A stretch of DNA of 64,000 nucleotides. Origin: Nymphaea colorata. Its lineage: Eukaryota > Streptophyta > Magnoliopsida > Nymphaeales > Nymphaeaceae. The stretch lies in NCBI RefSeq assembly GCF_008831285.2, contig NC_045146.1, forward strand, positions 22,337,703-22,401,702. The letters run 5' to 3'. Below, piece after piece: positions 1-11,682 of this stretch (within the stretch, counting starts at the first letter, position 1; each line of letters starts with the position of its first letter). Made by a program: the position numbers and the translations under genes. The notes under the pieces are model-generated. The model searched no databases. It was not told the DNA's origin and saw only the letters and a list, made by a program, of their open reading frames with translations.

Positions 1-2420
1 TTCCCCGTACTGGCCTCGCGTGCGCCGATCATACGGACTACCTGGAAACCTAAGCCGTAAATTATGGTATTACCCTTGGACTGTGTTTAATAAAGTGGGT
101 TTTGTTAGGGGCAGTTTTGTCATTTATTAACAACATCGAAATTGGATGCCCTGCAGTTTTACCAGACCCTTGAACACCTCAGACCGACAGATCGAACGGA
201 TCGGATCCGCTTGTTGCGCTATAAAGAATCTGCCGGATCCAGATCGCATGATCTGGGATTTGGTTTCCGTGCTTGCAGGCCCGAACCCGAGCTAAAACTA
301 GAGGCGCGGAGGGGTATTTTAGTCATTTGGAGAATTAAAAAGCCGAAACGCGCGCTGAATGGAGCGGACCTTGCCGGTCAACACCTTCCGCCCCGACATG
401 CCGTCGAAGTTGGTCCAACTCGGATCTCGAATTCCACGTGGCGCTTTCCTTCAAAGCAACGCGAAAAGGAATTTTGGCTCTCTGAGCGACGGCCCCGTGA
501 AAGGCGAAAATTTCACATAAAGGGGGGCGGACCTTAAATTATTTACGAATCATCGCCACGAATTTCGTTATTACGTACAAACTGTTTGCTTCTTTTTCTC
601 GTTCCTTTCACGGTGGTACAGTCAACTAAAACAATTAGAACGCTTTATTGTTCATCAGCTGCACGATGAATTAATACTTGAATGAGATTTTACGTCGCAT
701 TGAAGCATTTGAAATGCATTCATTTCTAAGTTAGACTTTTTAGCCTCAAGGTAAAAAGAGAGAAAAAAAAAAAGCTTCATGTGAAAATGAGCTACAATGA
801 CATCCAAAGCAAGAAGCAGGTCGAATCTGGGTAGTATGAAACCCTTTTAAGCAAGATCACGTTCAAAGTTTATATGTGACCTGGTTATAGGCGTTGTGGT
901 AAAAAAAAAATTGACATAGAGAGATGAAGTTTTCACCTAACTCTTATCTTCTTAAAACTCTTATCTTCTTAAGGTGCTTTTGATTCTACAGTTCAACTTA
1001 CACACACATTGGTCTCTCCATCCTCTTTTTTTTTTTTTTTGCTTCATATGAAGTTGATGCTTCTAACATTCAACATAAATACTGACCAACTAAGTCATTG
1101 CACCAACTCATGTTCAATTTATCTCTAGCTTGGACAGAAGAGCGAAGTTGCCCTTCATTAATTCAAAATTCGTCTTTAGCCATGTGGTCAAATTCATTTT
1201 CCAATGATAAATATGGCTTCCATAGCTGCTATGGTACTTCTTGTATCCTAACTTTAAACGAACAACTCATTAACTTGATTTGCCTTTTTCTAAGTTCAAC
1301 GAAGAATTGAATTCATGATTTATGAGTTCATGACTTTTTTCAAATTCATCTTTCTTTGGATCTCACTGCCTTCAACTTTGTGCCGCTTCCTTCCTTACAA
1401 ATCCTTCAAAGAAGGTCATTGAATGCAAACAGGACAGGACACCTCTTTGTCAACAACTCTGGAAGATGAAAACTTTTCAAATTTACCGAATATGTGGAAC
1501 TACTACTCTATAGCAAAAGAGTTAGCTGTTAAATAAAGTTCAAACTTAATTTCATATCTTTCACCATCCATGTCCTGCCACTTTGATCCCTGAATCGAGG
1601 CCTTAATTATCTGATTCTATAAAATCAAATCCAGATTATATCATTTTGCAGATAGAAGTCACCCGTGATTTTGCTTTTTTTGTAAAGTATAGAAATTCCG
1701 GGCTTGACCTTAGTTTAGTTGCCAAAGGGAAATGAAAAGTAAGGTGGTTTTTATCTTATAGAGTGGGCCAAGCCGACAAATAGCTTTTCCATTTAGAAGA
1801 AAATAGAAGTAAAACGTACACTTTTCGCTAGTTTGAATTTAGCTGCCTTAAAGCTTGGCGCCCATGTTTGATATTTATTGGAAAAAGTTGAGCCCGTATC
1901 TGAAATACAAAAAGTCGGAGGCTCTTATTCAAATAATGGTAAAAATCGAGACTTCAAATGAAACCGAGCACCCAAAAAATCCAAACCGTAGCGGGGGAGA
2001 GAGAGAGTGGGGGATGGGGCGTCGATAAATGCGTCTGTGGCACCGGCTGTGCAGGAGACTCCTTGGCCTTCCCTTCTGCCTGGAGATCACCGCTCTCGTC
2101 AGAGAGAAGTCTCCTCCTTCCTTCCTTCTTTCCTCTTCTCTTCTTCAAATTGATTGAGAGAGGAGGATTGATCCAAATAGGGAGAGAGAGTTAAAATAGT
2201 ATTGCCCAAGGTCCAAAAACAAAAGCCTGTGAGGAGAGATAGAAATGGGCTTATGTGCAGAAAGAGTTTAAAATATTTGCTTGCTAGAACCTTCTCCCAT
2301 CCTTCCTCTCTGTCCGTCCCCTGCTTTGTTTTTTTCCACTGCAAGACAATCTTATTTTTACCGATTTACCGTGAACCAACATTTCGTTTTGCGCCATCTT
2401 CGCCTTTTACCCGCCAGTTT
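1..2420. other. Intergenic region, no supported gene
   Basis: No reading frame here has recognisable protein similarity. Positions 140-540 are GC-rich with a 131-codon open frame, but it opens on TTG, its composition is not protein-like, and it contains the phrase 'tattttagtcattt' common in plant intergenic DNA. An AATAAA at 88-93 on the + strand could be the tail of a gene lying left of the window. The rest is AT-rich with homopolymer tracts (for example T-runs near 1027-1040). Confidence 0.5.
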
Positions 2421-2426
2421 TCGGCC

Positions 2427-2433
2427 TATAAAT
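2427..2433 (+). promoter_or_regulatory. Candidate TATA box of the DUF4378 gene
   Basis: The motif TATAAAT lies in a GC-richer promoter-like stretch. It would place transcription start near 2455-2460, followed by a leader exon that can end at the consensus donor CAG|GTGAGT at 2623/2624. This is inference from motif and spacing; a second donor-like CAG|GTGAGT at about 2446 shows the leader could be spliced otherwise. Confidence 0.4.
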
Positions 2434-2457
2434 CCATTCCATTCAGGTGAGTTTGTG

Positions 2458-4160
2458 TTGAGATGCAGGCTCTTTTCCGCTCTCTTTTCTATCTGTCAAG
2501 GCATTGCTAATGCGGTTTGGAAGACTCATCGACCGGTGTACGCTGGAATTTTAGTTTGCGAAAGAATGCCGTTCTTCCTTCAGGCAGTATCCTAAGTTCC
2601 GGTTGATGGTGTTCGATTTTCAGGTGAGTGAGGTTGGGTTGTTTAGTTCTTTAATAAGTGTTTGTTGAGTTGGGTCCTGCTTTGAGCCAACATTTTGGAA
2701 TCTGTTTTGCGTTCTTTTGAAGTTTCCTTCTCCAAAAAGTACATTCTTTGGCGTTTTTTTTGGACCTTTGCTCGCCGAACCTGGCCATTATCCTGCCTTA
2801 TAAGTTGTCTAGCTAAAAAACTTGAGCTGCTTCTATGCCGTTCTTGGCGAATCCATTGTTCTGTCAACTTTCTGATTCCAGCTAAATTGTTCATGATACA
2901 ATTCGTTTATTGTTAAATGACGGGGACGACTCCCATTTTAATGCAGCCATCTGTTCCCGGAAATCTGAATTGGCCGGGAACTATCTTCTACGGTCAGTTC
3001 TGTTGTCTTAGATCGGAGCTGTTCAAAAATCTGATTTCCCATTGGATTGCGGTACCAATTTATCGTACCTTTATTTGAATTTATGCAAAAAATTATGTTC
3101 AACTTTTTTTTTTTAGCGGGTAACTCTTAAAAGTTTGTGAATGCCTGAGCGTGTCAGAGGTTTGGCTTCCCAGGAGTACCTAGCACTTACGAGCTTTTCT
3201 CTTGTCAGCCATTTGTTTTTCCTTTTTCAGCTCTCCCTTCGCCTTCGCTTTGAAAAAATTTGAAATTTGGATTGCTAGAACCTTTTTTAGAATGGTTCTT
3301 ATTTGGAACTTTGTTGTAGTTTCAGACACTTGATCTCGTTTGCTAAAGCTCTGCATGCTTGTCTGTCCATATGCCAGCCTTTCTCATATGCTGCATTTTT
3401 CTTGATTCAGTATTTGCAGGGGTGACGCAGGAAGGCTTTTGCCAGAGCCAGTGGCTCTAAGGATAGGTTTTCTGTGGCAATGCTCAGCTTCTGGCTTGCT
3501 TCTCTCTGAGGATTCCTCTTAATTGCCGATTGAAAGCATCACTTCCAGTCATTGACTCTCGTTGTCTCTCTCTCTCGCTCTCTCTCTCTCTCGCTCTCTC
3601 TGCTTCCCTTTTTTATTATAGCGAAAGCAATTGCCAACCATTCTGGTGGGCCTTGTGCTTCAACCCCCTGAGTTTTTCTTTGATTTCTTTAACAATTCAC
3701 CACTCATGTACGTCTGTCAGATCTATAGAGATGAAACCCTTTCGTCTTCCGCTCCTATAATAGAGCCGATTGGTGTTTCTTCTATCATTGCCAAGTTTTC
3801 TTTCTTTCATTTCTTTAGTCAATAAAGGCTTGTAGTTGGTGGTAGGTCTTATCCGAGTGGTAGCTGATAGATTGTGAGTCCCACCCTCCTTCCTTTTCCT
3901 TTTTTTGTTTGTTCTGGTTCACGCTTGTGATTCCCATCCGCTTTTCCCTTTCTGAAATGCTTCAACATCATCATTAAGTCTAGGGGTGTCGCCTTTGGTT
4001 AATTCCGATCCCCATACCAGCGCACTCTAGTCCCATCAATAGGATCCCTTCGGTGAAAAACCATCTCCGCTGATTGGTTCATTGAATCCAGTACAGGCCT
4101 CACCTGTTGTGTATTCCCTTCTTCTGCTAGTGTTGTTTCTCCTAGCTATATTCTTTCAGC
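2458..4160 (+). other. 5' leader exon and leader intron of the DUF4378 gene
   Basis: A leader exon of about 166 nt (2458-2623) appears to end at a perfect donor, CAG|GTGAGT. A pyrimidine-rich acceptor ends in CAG at 4157-4159, one base before the start ATG at 4161, so the intron would be about 1.5 kb and the leader would join almost directly to the coding exon. The intron contains a CT microsatellite at about 3562-3602. Introns in the 5' UTR are common in plants; this model is inferred from splice signals only. Confidence 0.4.
3562..3602. repeat. CT microsatellite
   Basis: An imperfect (CT)n run interrupted by CG steps, inside the inferred leader intron of the DUF4378 gene. Confidence 0.8.
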
Positions 4161-7100
4161 ATGAAAGCTGCTGTTTCTCCCATGCGACGAGAAGCGGAAG
4201 TTGAAAGGCGAAGGATGCAGGAGAAACAGAGGCCTTTAATGCTCAAAGATTTCTTGAGAGACGCGAGCCCTGCACGCGACTCAAATAGGAAATGGCACCG
4301 AAACCAGAGCTGCAATGAATCCCCTACCACCATGAGGAATCTTCTGGAGATGGATACCAAGGGCTCGAAAAGAACCGGCCTGGTGCTTTCCAGGCCTGCT
4401 TCAACGACCCTCTCTGCCCTGCATAAGGCCTCTGAGGTCATAGTCAGGCTTCTCCCCTTTTCCGGCCGGACTCCACCTCAGAAGCGGCAGGGCAACGCAG
4501 TCATCCGCCGGCAAAACGTCAACAAATTGAGCTCGATTTTCAGAAGGGTAGCTTCCATGAGGGAACCCCGAACCCCCAGAGGAGGCCTGTCCCGCAGGAT
4601 CTCTGCAGCCATGAGAAGCCTCTCTCGTCGGGAGCCTTGCATCAAAAGAGACGTCGAAGTGCAAGTTCGTGTTCGGGACATAGTGCGGTGGAGATCTTTC
4701 GGCGATGAAGAAGAGATCCCGTATCTTCAGTACCATAACTCCAAGACCCCACCTCGAGAGGAATTGAGTACTGCAGACGGAACCTCGGATTCTTGCTCGT
4801 CTTCACGGACGAGTAGCTGTACGTGGTCCGAGAGCGAATCGTTGTCGAATTCACAGTCTTGTTGTGGTAGCTCAGAGTGCTCAGTTGTGTCTGGTGCATT
4901 GAACAACAAAATGCTTTTACTGAGTTACCATCGAGAGGTCAAAGATGGAGTAGACGGCGAGTTTCAGAAGAGCTCCTTTGTGCAACCACCGACCGACACA
5001 CCAATTCACTCGCTTGGGTTTAACCGTGCAGTGGAGATGAAAGAAGCGTCGGATTCACTCAATGCAGCAGATACGTGCTGCTCCAGTGGACAAGAGGTGC
5101 GCCTATTTACTGCGTTGAACTCTCTCTCTCTCTCATGTTGAATTTCCTTGTTCTTTTATGATCTGCGACGCCATGCGGTCAGCCGTTTATGGTGCACGTT
5201 TCTTTTCAATCTCTCTCCAACACATGCTCTGGTTTTACCCTTTTGATCTGCATATATACTTTTGACAGTTTCACTGGTTTCTGTTTTTCTCTTTGTTGGC
5301 GCTATTGCATCCTTCCTCTCCAAGTTGGTCTTTTCTTTCCTCTTTCTCTGACGGTCTAGTTTTTGTTTTTTTTTTCTATTAATACTGTTATTATTATTAT
5401 TGGTCTTACCTGGCAGCGTACTTTTTTGTCTGCTATATAGATTTTGGAATACCATGCATAAGACAAGAGACGAATTAGTCTCAGCCCATTTGTCAATTTG
5501 CTGTAAATATTTTTAATGGTTGTTGTCTGCTGAAGTTATGACTATCTGCCGACACCTTTTCGCGGTGAGTGGTAACTTTAGATGATCTCAGGACGCGTGT
5601 AATATTTACATTTTTGTAGTCAGTGAGTGCGGGCATCGTGTGGTTCAGCTTCTTTGTAAAAATTTCCAGGAGTATTTTTATATTTTGGATGTTTCCTGTT
5701 AGCATTTCAGAAAATTAGGAGGCTCATATTTCCAGAGAGTCATTTGTGGTTGCCAGGCAAGGGAAAGAAACTGGCTTTATTAACCTAAAAATAACTTGGT
5801 TGAACGCAAACGATGGCATTAATGTGGCTCAAGGGAATCAGAAATACTGCGAACTGGGGCTTTCTGTCTGCAGAAACTCAGGAAAAGTAATAATTTACTT
5901 CTCTGCAGTTCTGCCAAAGAAGAACCGTTCCACTCTCCGCCGTATATGGGTAGGCCTTTGACCTCCAAATATGAAAAAATATGCCTAGATTCGAAACATT
6001 AAGAGATCTGGGTTCAATTCCTGGACTAGTTTGAGTGTTGTTGGTTCTCATTCCCTTGAAGAATGCAAGGGATAACAAAGACAGACCGGTGATACAGGAC
6101 AGAGGGGGGCTTACACTAAAATTTTGGGGCCCATGTTTATTATTCATGATCACAACTAGAGTTGATTGAGATTTTTATCGAATTATTTATCACGACAGCT
6201 TCTTCATCTTCCCTGCGGCTTCAGCCGGACGCCATACCTGCTAAGAGTAAATATTTTTACCAATACTTGCTTTTTGTCTTGTCATCGAGGGTGACGGATG
6301 CACTGGTTAAGGACCGACGGTCTCTTTCCAATTTCCGTCAGCTGCTTGTTACCCTGTTAGGTGATCGGTCCAATTTTAACTACTGGCAGTTATTCTAATG
6401 TAAGATATAAAGAATTCTGAAGACAGTGTTATGGCTTGTGGATGCATTATGAGAGGCTGGCCCAGTGTTACTCCTATTAACCCAGTGAGACCACTTTCAG
6501 TCACTGTCTACCTTCGGATGGGTGTCCTTGTTTTAGCTGTTTCATGTTATGATGTAGTAGTTCTCAATGCCTGTCAGCGGTGGGACATTGTCCATTCCAA
6601 ATATATTGTACGTGGAACTTACTTCCCTTCATTAAATGAACATCCAGAGGCCATATAGAGAATGTCAAGAGTCAAGACCTATTGGGGCGACCCTGATGTT
6701 TCTGTTTTCAGTGAGTCATTCTGCTGGCCACCAGCCAGACGTAAATAGGGTTAGTTTGTTGGGAGTCCCAAATGTTGCTTGAAATAGCTCTTTTAGTTTT
6801 TTAGACTAATTTTCCTCGTTTGTCACCGATTGAATTGCGCTAGCTTCCAATTTACAGTATGTTATGTCACTCACTGCAATTGCTTGAACCAACAGGAAGA
6901 TGTCCAGCAGCTGGGACGTGCGAATGATGGCTGCACCATGTGTCGTGCTGTTGAAGGATACGAGGAAAAGGAACAGTTCAGCCCTGTTTCTGTTCTGGAC
7001 TTCCCGTTCGAAGATGAAGATGAAGGTGGAACGACATCATTCGAGGAGAGCCTTGCCGATATCGAAAGTATGTCCTGATGTGTTATGTGCTCTTTTCCTG

Positions 7101-7713
7101 ACTACTTTTTCTGCGAAAGAAATGCGCTATGTTGAATGTTAAGCTGATTTTTATGATATTTGCATGAAAAATAATGGATGATGCTCATGCGTAACCAGGG
7201 AAAAAGCAGCAGCTGCTCCACAAGATTGGCCGATATGAGAGCCTCTCGAAACTTGATCCTGTGGACCTTGAAAGAGAGTTTGCATTGACTGAATTTGAAC
7301 TTTCAGACGAAGATGTTGAGAGTTTCACCGGGTACCATGATGGTAATGCTGGAGAAGAAGTGGAGAATGCGGAGGAGTACATAAGAGAGATAATACTTGA
7401 TTATCTGGATGAAACAACAAAGAGAAATTGGTTACCCTTCGAATCGCTGGTTATTGATGTCTTCAGAGAAGAACTGAGCTCTGCTGGTGAACTAGAGGCA
7501 GATGAGTTGGTGGGAATTGCTGTTGGTCGAGTAAAAGAATGGGTAATACAGACAGGCTCAGTAGACCAGAGCAGGGAGTTCTGTCTGAAGGAATTGGAGA
7601 GAAATCAAGATTGGAGAAAATTTGTGATGGATGAAGAAGAGGTGGCAGCAGAGATGGAGGTAGATATTCTATGGTCCTTGGTTGATGATCTATTGGTTGA
7701 TCTTATGGTATAA
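4161..7713 (+). CDS. DUF4378-domain protein, three exons, 540 aa
   Basis: Exons are 4161-5096, 6896-7067 and 7199-7713. Junctions are CAAGAG|GTGCGC to ACAG|GAAGAT (phase 0) and GAAA|GTATGT to CCAG|GGAAAA (phase 1), and the joined frame is open to TAA at 7711-7713. The N-terminal half is basic and contains PLMLKDFLRD (about residues 25-34), resembling the 'LLKDYL' motif of plant DUF4378 proteins. A Ser/Cys-rich stretch follows (about 205-260), then an acidic linker. The C-terminal 110 residues (about 425-535) have the DUF4378 pattern, from the YIREIILDYL helix to the terminal ILWSLVDDLLVDLM. Some DUF4378 proteins (TRM/LONGIFOLIA group) associate with microtubules, but membership of that group is not shown here. 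Molecular function is unknown. Exon limits are well supported; the family call is from recognition. Confidence 0.8.
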
Positions 7714-8003
7714 GTACAGGTGAATTAAGACCAAGGACTAGCCTGCGAAGGTAATCTCCTCAGATTCCGCTCGACAAAATGATCAGCATCACTTTAGTAG
7801 TCTGATCACATGCCATTCCTCGAAATTCCACATGGTTGACCTCCATTGTCACAGACCAAGCTCTGAGTGCTCATGCTTGAGTGGGAATGTGCTGTTTGCA
7901 GCAATGCATTTAGAAAGCATGCTGATGCCTTAATCTCTTAAACGAGTGTATATAGTTGGTGGGTTCAACTTATGAGCTACAATTTTTTTTCCTTTTCATG
8001 TTG

Positions 8004-8009
8004 AATAAA
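8004..8009 (+). terminator. Polyadenylation signal of the DUF4378 gene
   Basis: AATAAA about 290 nt after the stop codon, followed by a T-rich stretch. This is a plausible 3' UTR length for a plant gene. Confidence 0.5.
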
Positions 8010-8293
8010 TTTTGTAACTGAGCTTTCGGAGAGAATGAAAGCCAAAATCCTAACACTTGATGTGCGCTGAGGAAATCTTTAGCCAAAGAAATGGAAGAGA
8101 CATGTTTATTAGAAGTGAGTATCATGAATCAGGAAGAAAAGAATGCCCATTTGGTTTACAAGGCTACTGTAATTGTAGCTTCAACAGGGTGAGCACTATG
8201 ATTAGTACTTCATGGATCCATCTTCTTCACATGAGAGATGTGGCTACACTTTATGGCGCACAAAATTTGTGACTCGGTTTGGATTTGGAATCA

Positions 8294-8635
8294 TTATTTG
8301 AAAGTAAATTGTAGAACAGATCCAGATTGGGTTGTCAGTGGGGTATTGGATTCATGAGTAGGTCCAAATTTAATGCGTTTGGCTTCATCGAATATCTGAG
8401 CTAGATTGAAGTGGTAGACACCTGCATGTATTTGGAAGCACTCATCATCCATTTGTAACCCAGTTGAGCACCCTGGTATGGACTCACTTGTACCAGAATT
8501 AAGTATAATCAAAGAGGTTGCAATACATCCTTTTGGACTCCAGGCTGTTCCAGGTGCATGATTGACAGATAATGCAACAATCAAAAGAACCAAGATCCAT
8601 TGCATCAATCTTCGCCAAAATGAATTAATCTTCAT
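8294..8635 (-). CDS. Hypothetical small secreted protein, 113 aa
   Basis: A true ATG at 8635 opens a 113-codon frame ending in TAA. The first 31 or so residues look like a signal peptide: basic N-terminus (KINSFWRR), hydrophobic core (WILVLLIVALSV), then APGTA as a possible cleavage site. The remainder is hydrophilic with three cysteines (GC, PGC, DEC). I recognise no family, and three cysteines do not match the usual even-cysteine secreted peptides. It lies downstream of the DUF4378 gene on the opposite strand, with no clear promoter. It may be chance, an exon of a larger gene, or a lineage-specific peptide. Confidence 0.3.
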   Translation of the reverse strand: MKINSFWRRLMQWILVLLIVALSVNHAPGTAWSPKGCIATSLIILNSGTSESIPGCSTGLQMDDECFQIHAGVYHFNLAQIFDEAKRIKFGPTHESNTPLTTQSGSVLQFTFK

Positions 8636-8639
8636 GTAG

Positions 8640-9916
8640 AAAGACGAAGTGCTGCTCGTGCGTGACCAGTGATCTAAAAAATCATACTTGATGAGTGATC
8701 AACCAATCTGTTTACAAATTAACTTACTGGACCTGATTAAGTTGATTTGGGGCTCATTGCCAGAAAAACAGTGCCAGTGGGTAGGCACGCACCTTTATTG
8801 AACAGAAAAATATATTATCTTTTTTTTTTCTTTTGTGGTGAATTAGGCCTTATGAATATGATCTACGTGATTTGCATCAATAGAACAGGGATCTTGAAAG
8901 ACATAATCAGGACAATAAGCTGGACTTGTTCTCGGGCATAAAAGATCTCCAGTTTGATGAGAAGTTTTGGCTCAAAAAAATCATAGTTTTGTGTCAAAAA
9001 TGACAGGTTTGTCTATTGAAGCACCCATGAAACAGAAAAAAATGTCCTATCGTCCTTTGCCTACAATTGATGACAATTTTCAGGCATATGCTTGAATCAG
9101 ATACTATTTTCATCAATTTTCTAAACAAGCTCAATGAAAAACTGGAACAGCAATTTAAATGGAACTATTAAGCATCGATAAACTTGACACTTTTTAATCA
9201 CGGAATTTTTCAGAATCTATTTGATCATCAAATATGGGAAGTATTCCTTGCACTGAAAATCAACAGCTCCACACACGTTATGTTCGTAAAATTGAAAGGA
9301 AAAGCACAAAACGTATCAATGGGTAGCGACCCATGTCCCCATTGAACGATCCCAAGATCGAGACGTCCGCAGATACGGAAACCGGCGAAGACGGATTTGG
9401 ACGGCAAGCTTCTAGCTCTCAGGGCACGTGAAACAGAAAAAATCATGGAAGGAGATCTGGCGGGCAAGAATGGACACCCTGGAAGAGGGGTTGGAGTCGG
9501 ATACGGTTTCTTTGGTGGTTATAAATGGTGGAGGAAGCAGTGGAGGGTCTCTCTCCCGCTAGCTGGGTCTTGATGAAGATCCCATTCGGTCGTTCAGGGT
9601 TATCAGAGACACCGGTCTGCCGGAGAGCGCTCTCAGTTGCGAACTCTTCACTTTCTGGTGAACCACGGGGCAGTGACGAAGGTTGGACCCCTTGGGTTCC
9701 TAAGCACTAAATATGGTTCAATCTTCTAACCAGGTCAGTGGAATTCTGCTTAAGCTTATCATGCTTAAGAAAATCGTGGGGAAGAAAATTATACGAATAC
9801 CAACCTGTAAAATACCATGAACAGTACATAAGGATAAAGGAAAATGGAAAAACAGATAAAAATAAGAACAACATGAAAGATTAGATTGAAGAAAATAATA
9901 AGTATGACAAAAAAAT
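8640..9916. other. Intergenic region between two convergent genes
   Basis: Nothing identifiable. Positions 9300-9710 are GC-rich and contain short open frames, including an ATG at 9446 followed by about 42 Gly/Trp-rich codons, but no family is recognised and no splice structure suggests a gene. Confidence 0.4.
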
Positions 9917-10825
9917 GGAAAGGTCGAACCTCTTTCCTTTGAATGATTGGTTTCTAGAATTTCATCCACAATCTTTTTCTTGTCCTTCTTTGGAGTAGTA
10001 CTAGGCATTATGATAATCTTCTATTTGAAAACCAATGCTGGATTAGAAATGGACGGAAGAATTCAGAGAACTGAGCTCGAATTTCGATCGGTTGAGAACG
10101 CTTTGCGTAGTCTGAGCTCTGGAAATACAGTTTTTTGTGATGCTTCGCAGGCCTGCTCGCCCATATTTACTTGCAATTCATCATTCTCTTCCTTTCCAAT
10201 CAGTGCTGCAGCTTCTTCTCCAACTTCATTGACAACCAAGAATTCACCAAGATGTCGGATGTCAATAAATCTGAATTAAATCCGATGTAAATGTGACATT
10301 TTACAGAACCGCATTAAAATTTACGTATGAAAAAAATTTTGATGTTTAATTAAGAGTTAAGGTCCATTGGATATAAGATATGACATCCGATTGGATCCAA
10401 ATTCAGATTTAAGTAAATAGCGATTGGATTCGGATTCCGTTTGAATATAGTTTTAAATAAATATATATTTTATACTTCAGGTTCATAATATAGTTTGGAT
10501 CTGGTTTAACAATTGGATTCAGATTCGGAAGTTAATCTAAAATGGGATTCTGTTTATAAATTGGGATTTCAGATTCGGATACAGTATAATTTTTCTTTTA
10601 TCTGAATTTGAATATCGAACATATGGATATCAAAAAAAGCAGATATGACAAAGTATAAATCCGATTCAAATCCTATCTATTGACATCCCTAAATTCACCT
10701 CATTTCAAGCTTTGCATTCTTCAATCCATGCAGCCATATTAAGCAGGAGCAACAGTCTTCTTTCACAGATAATAATGATAATTTGACCACCATCTACAAA
10801 GGTGATCATTTCTTACTTTTCTGGT
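9917..10825 (+). pseudogene. Inverted, truncated copy of a PEPKR2 exon with flanking introns
   Basis: Read on the + strand, this segment matches the fourth coding exon of the kinase gene on the - strand (12072-12459) and continues into both flanking introns, so it is a DNA-level duplication rather than a retrocopy. The translated part (about 10037-10248) keeps phrases such as SLSSGNT, ACSP, TCNSSFSSF and AAASSP. It has lost about 24 bp relative to the parent. The exon acceptor has decayed from TTTGCAG to TTTGAAA, while the donor-side AG|GTGAT is still visible near 10800. The match breaks at 10248 and resumes at 10692 across a MITE. No kinase domain exons are present, so it cannot encode a kinase. 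Confidence 0.85.
10249..10691. mobile_element. hAT-like MITE (443 bp) inserted in the PEPKR2 fragment
   Basis: The 8-bp sequence AATTCACC occurs at 10241-10248 and again at 10692-10699, exactly where the parental exon has it once, so it is a target-site duplication. An 8-bp duplication is the hallmark of the hAT superfamily. The ends form an imperfect inverted repeat: GGATGTCAATA on the left and TATTGACATCCC on the right. The left end carries a few extra bases. The interior is rich in 'gattcggatt'-like steps and has no coding capacity. Similar sequence occurs near 40110-40480, 46705-47010 and 51290-51500. Confidence 0.8.
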
Positions 10826-11682
10826 GTTAGGATGACAGATAACGATTAGATATCTCATGATGTACTTGATAAATATGGTTGTTGTGACTCAGTTTGGGCG
10901 ACGGATCCTAACGTTGTATGTCTACGTAATGAAAATGGAGGAGAAAACGTTGAAAATCACTTACCTACATAGGGACACGGGGCTTGAAACTTTGAAAGAG
11001 GGATGGTTCCTTATCAAGTAGGAGAGGGTAAAAGGGCAGTAAGACTGAAAGCAGCAAAATGATATTGACAACATTTCAAAAACAATGGTAGGAAGAGACT
11101 AATCCACAAGCTTATGTCATTTCCTGATATATCCACTGAAGATCACTAGCAAAAAAGTTTCCTACAGCAATGTTAAGGAGAACAATTGTCCGAATAGGTT
11201 GGCAAATATGTAAGCAAATCAACTAAATATGACAATGAAAGATGCTTTAGCCAATAACCAGCAATCCATCATCAAAACAAAGGCCAACATAAATATGCCA
11301 GCCAAATGCCAAATCCACTCACACCGTTTCACAAGGAAGAGGTCACGGGATTCAATGAAATCAACCACACCATCATGGAGCAAGAAATACTCCCATACAG
11401 ACCATTACGAGCAATGACCACATGCATAAATAGAAAGACAAACACAAAGGAGGATACACTTTACACTGGTACCTAAGTTCCACAATTAGTAAGTGCAACT
11501 GGCAAATGGCAAGTGAGAGCTACACCCTAAAATTGCAAAATGTCAGCAGCAGCCAACAGGAGAACTACAGCACCTCTTCTGTAGATAATAATAATTTTTC
11601 CACATTACAGAAAAGTTGGCAACTCGGAATCGAGATGCTAGACTTGCCCGTTGTTGGTTTTACTCACATGCACTACAAAAAG

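Noticed and set aside
142-537. 131-codon open frame on the + strand at the left edge
   Set aside because: It opens on TTG, has Arg/Pro-rich composition typical of untranslated GC-rich DNA, and contains a common plant intergenic phrase.
9917-10825. Processed retrocopy of PEPKR2
   Set aside because: The copy includes intron sequence on both sides of the exon and has no poly-A tail.
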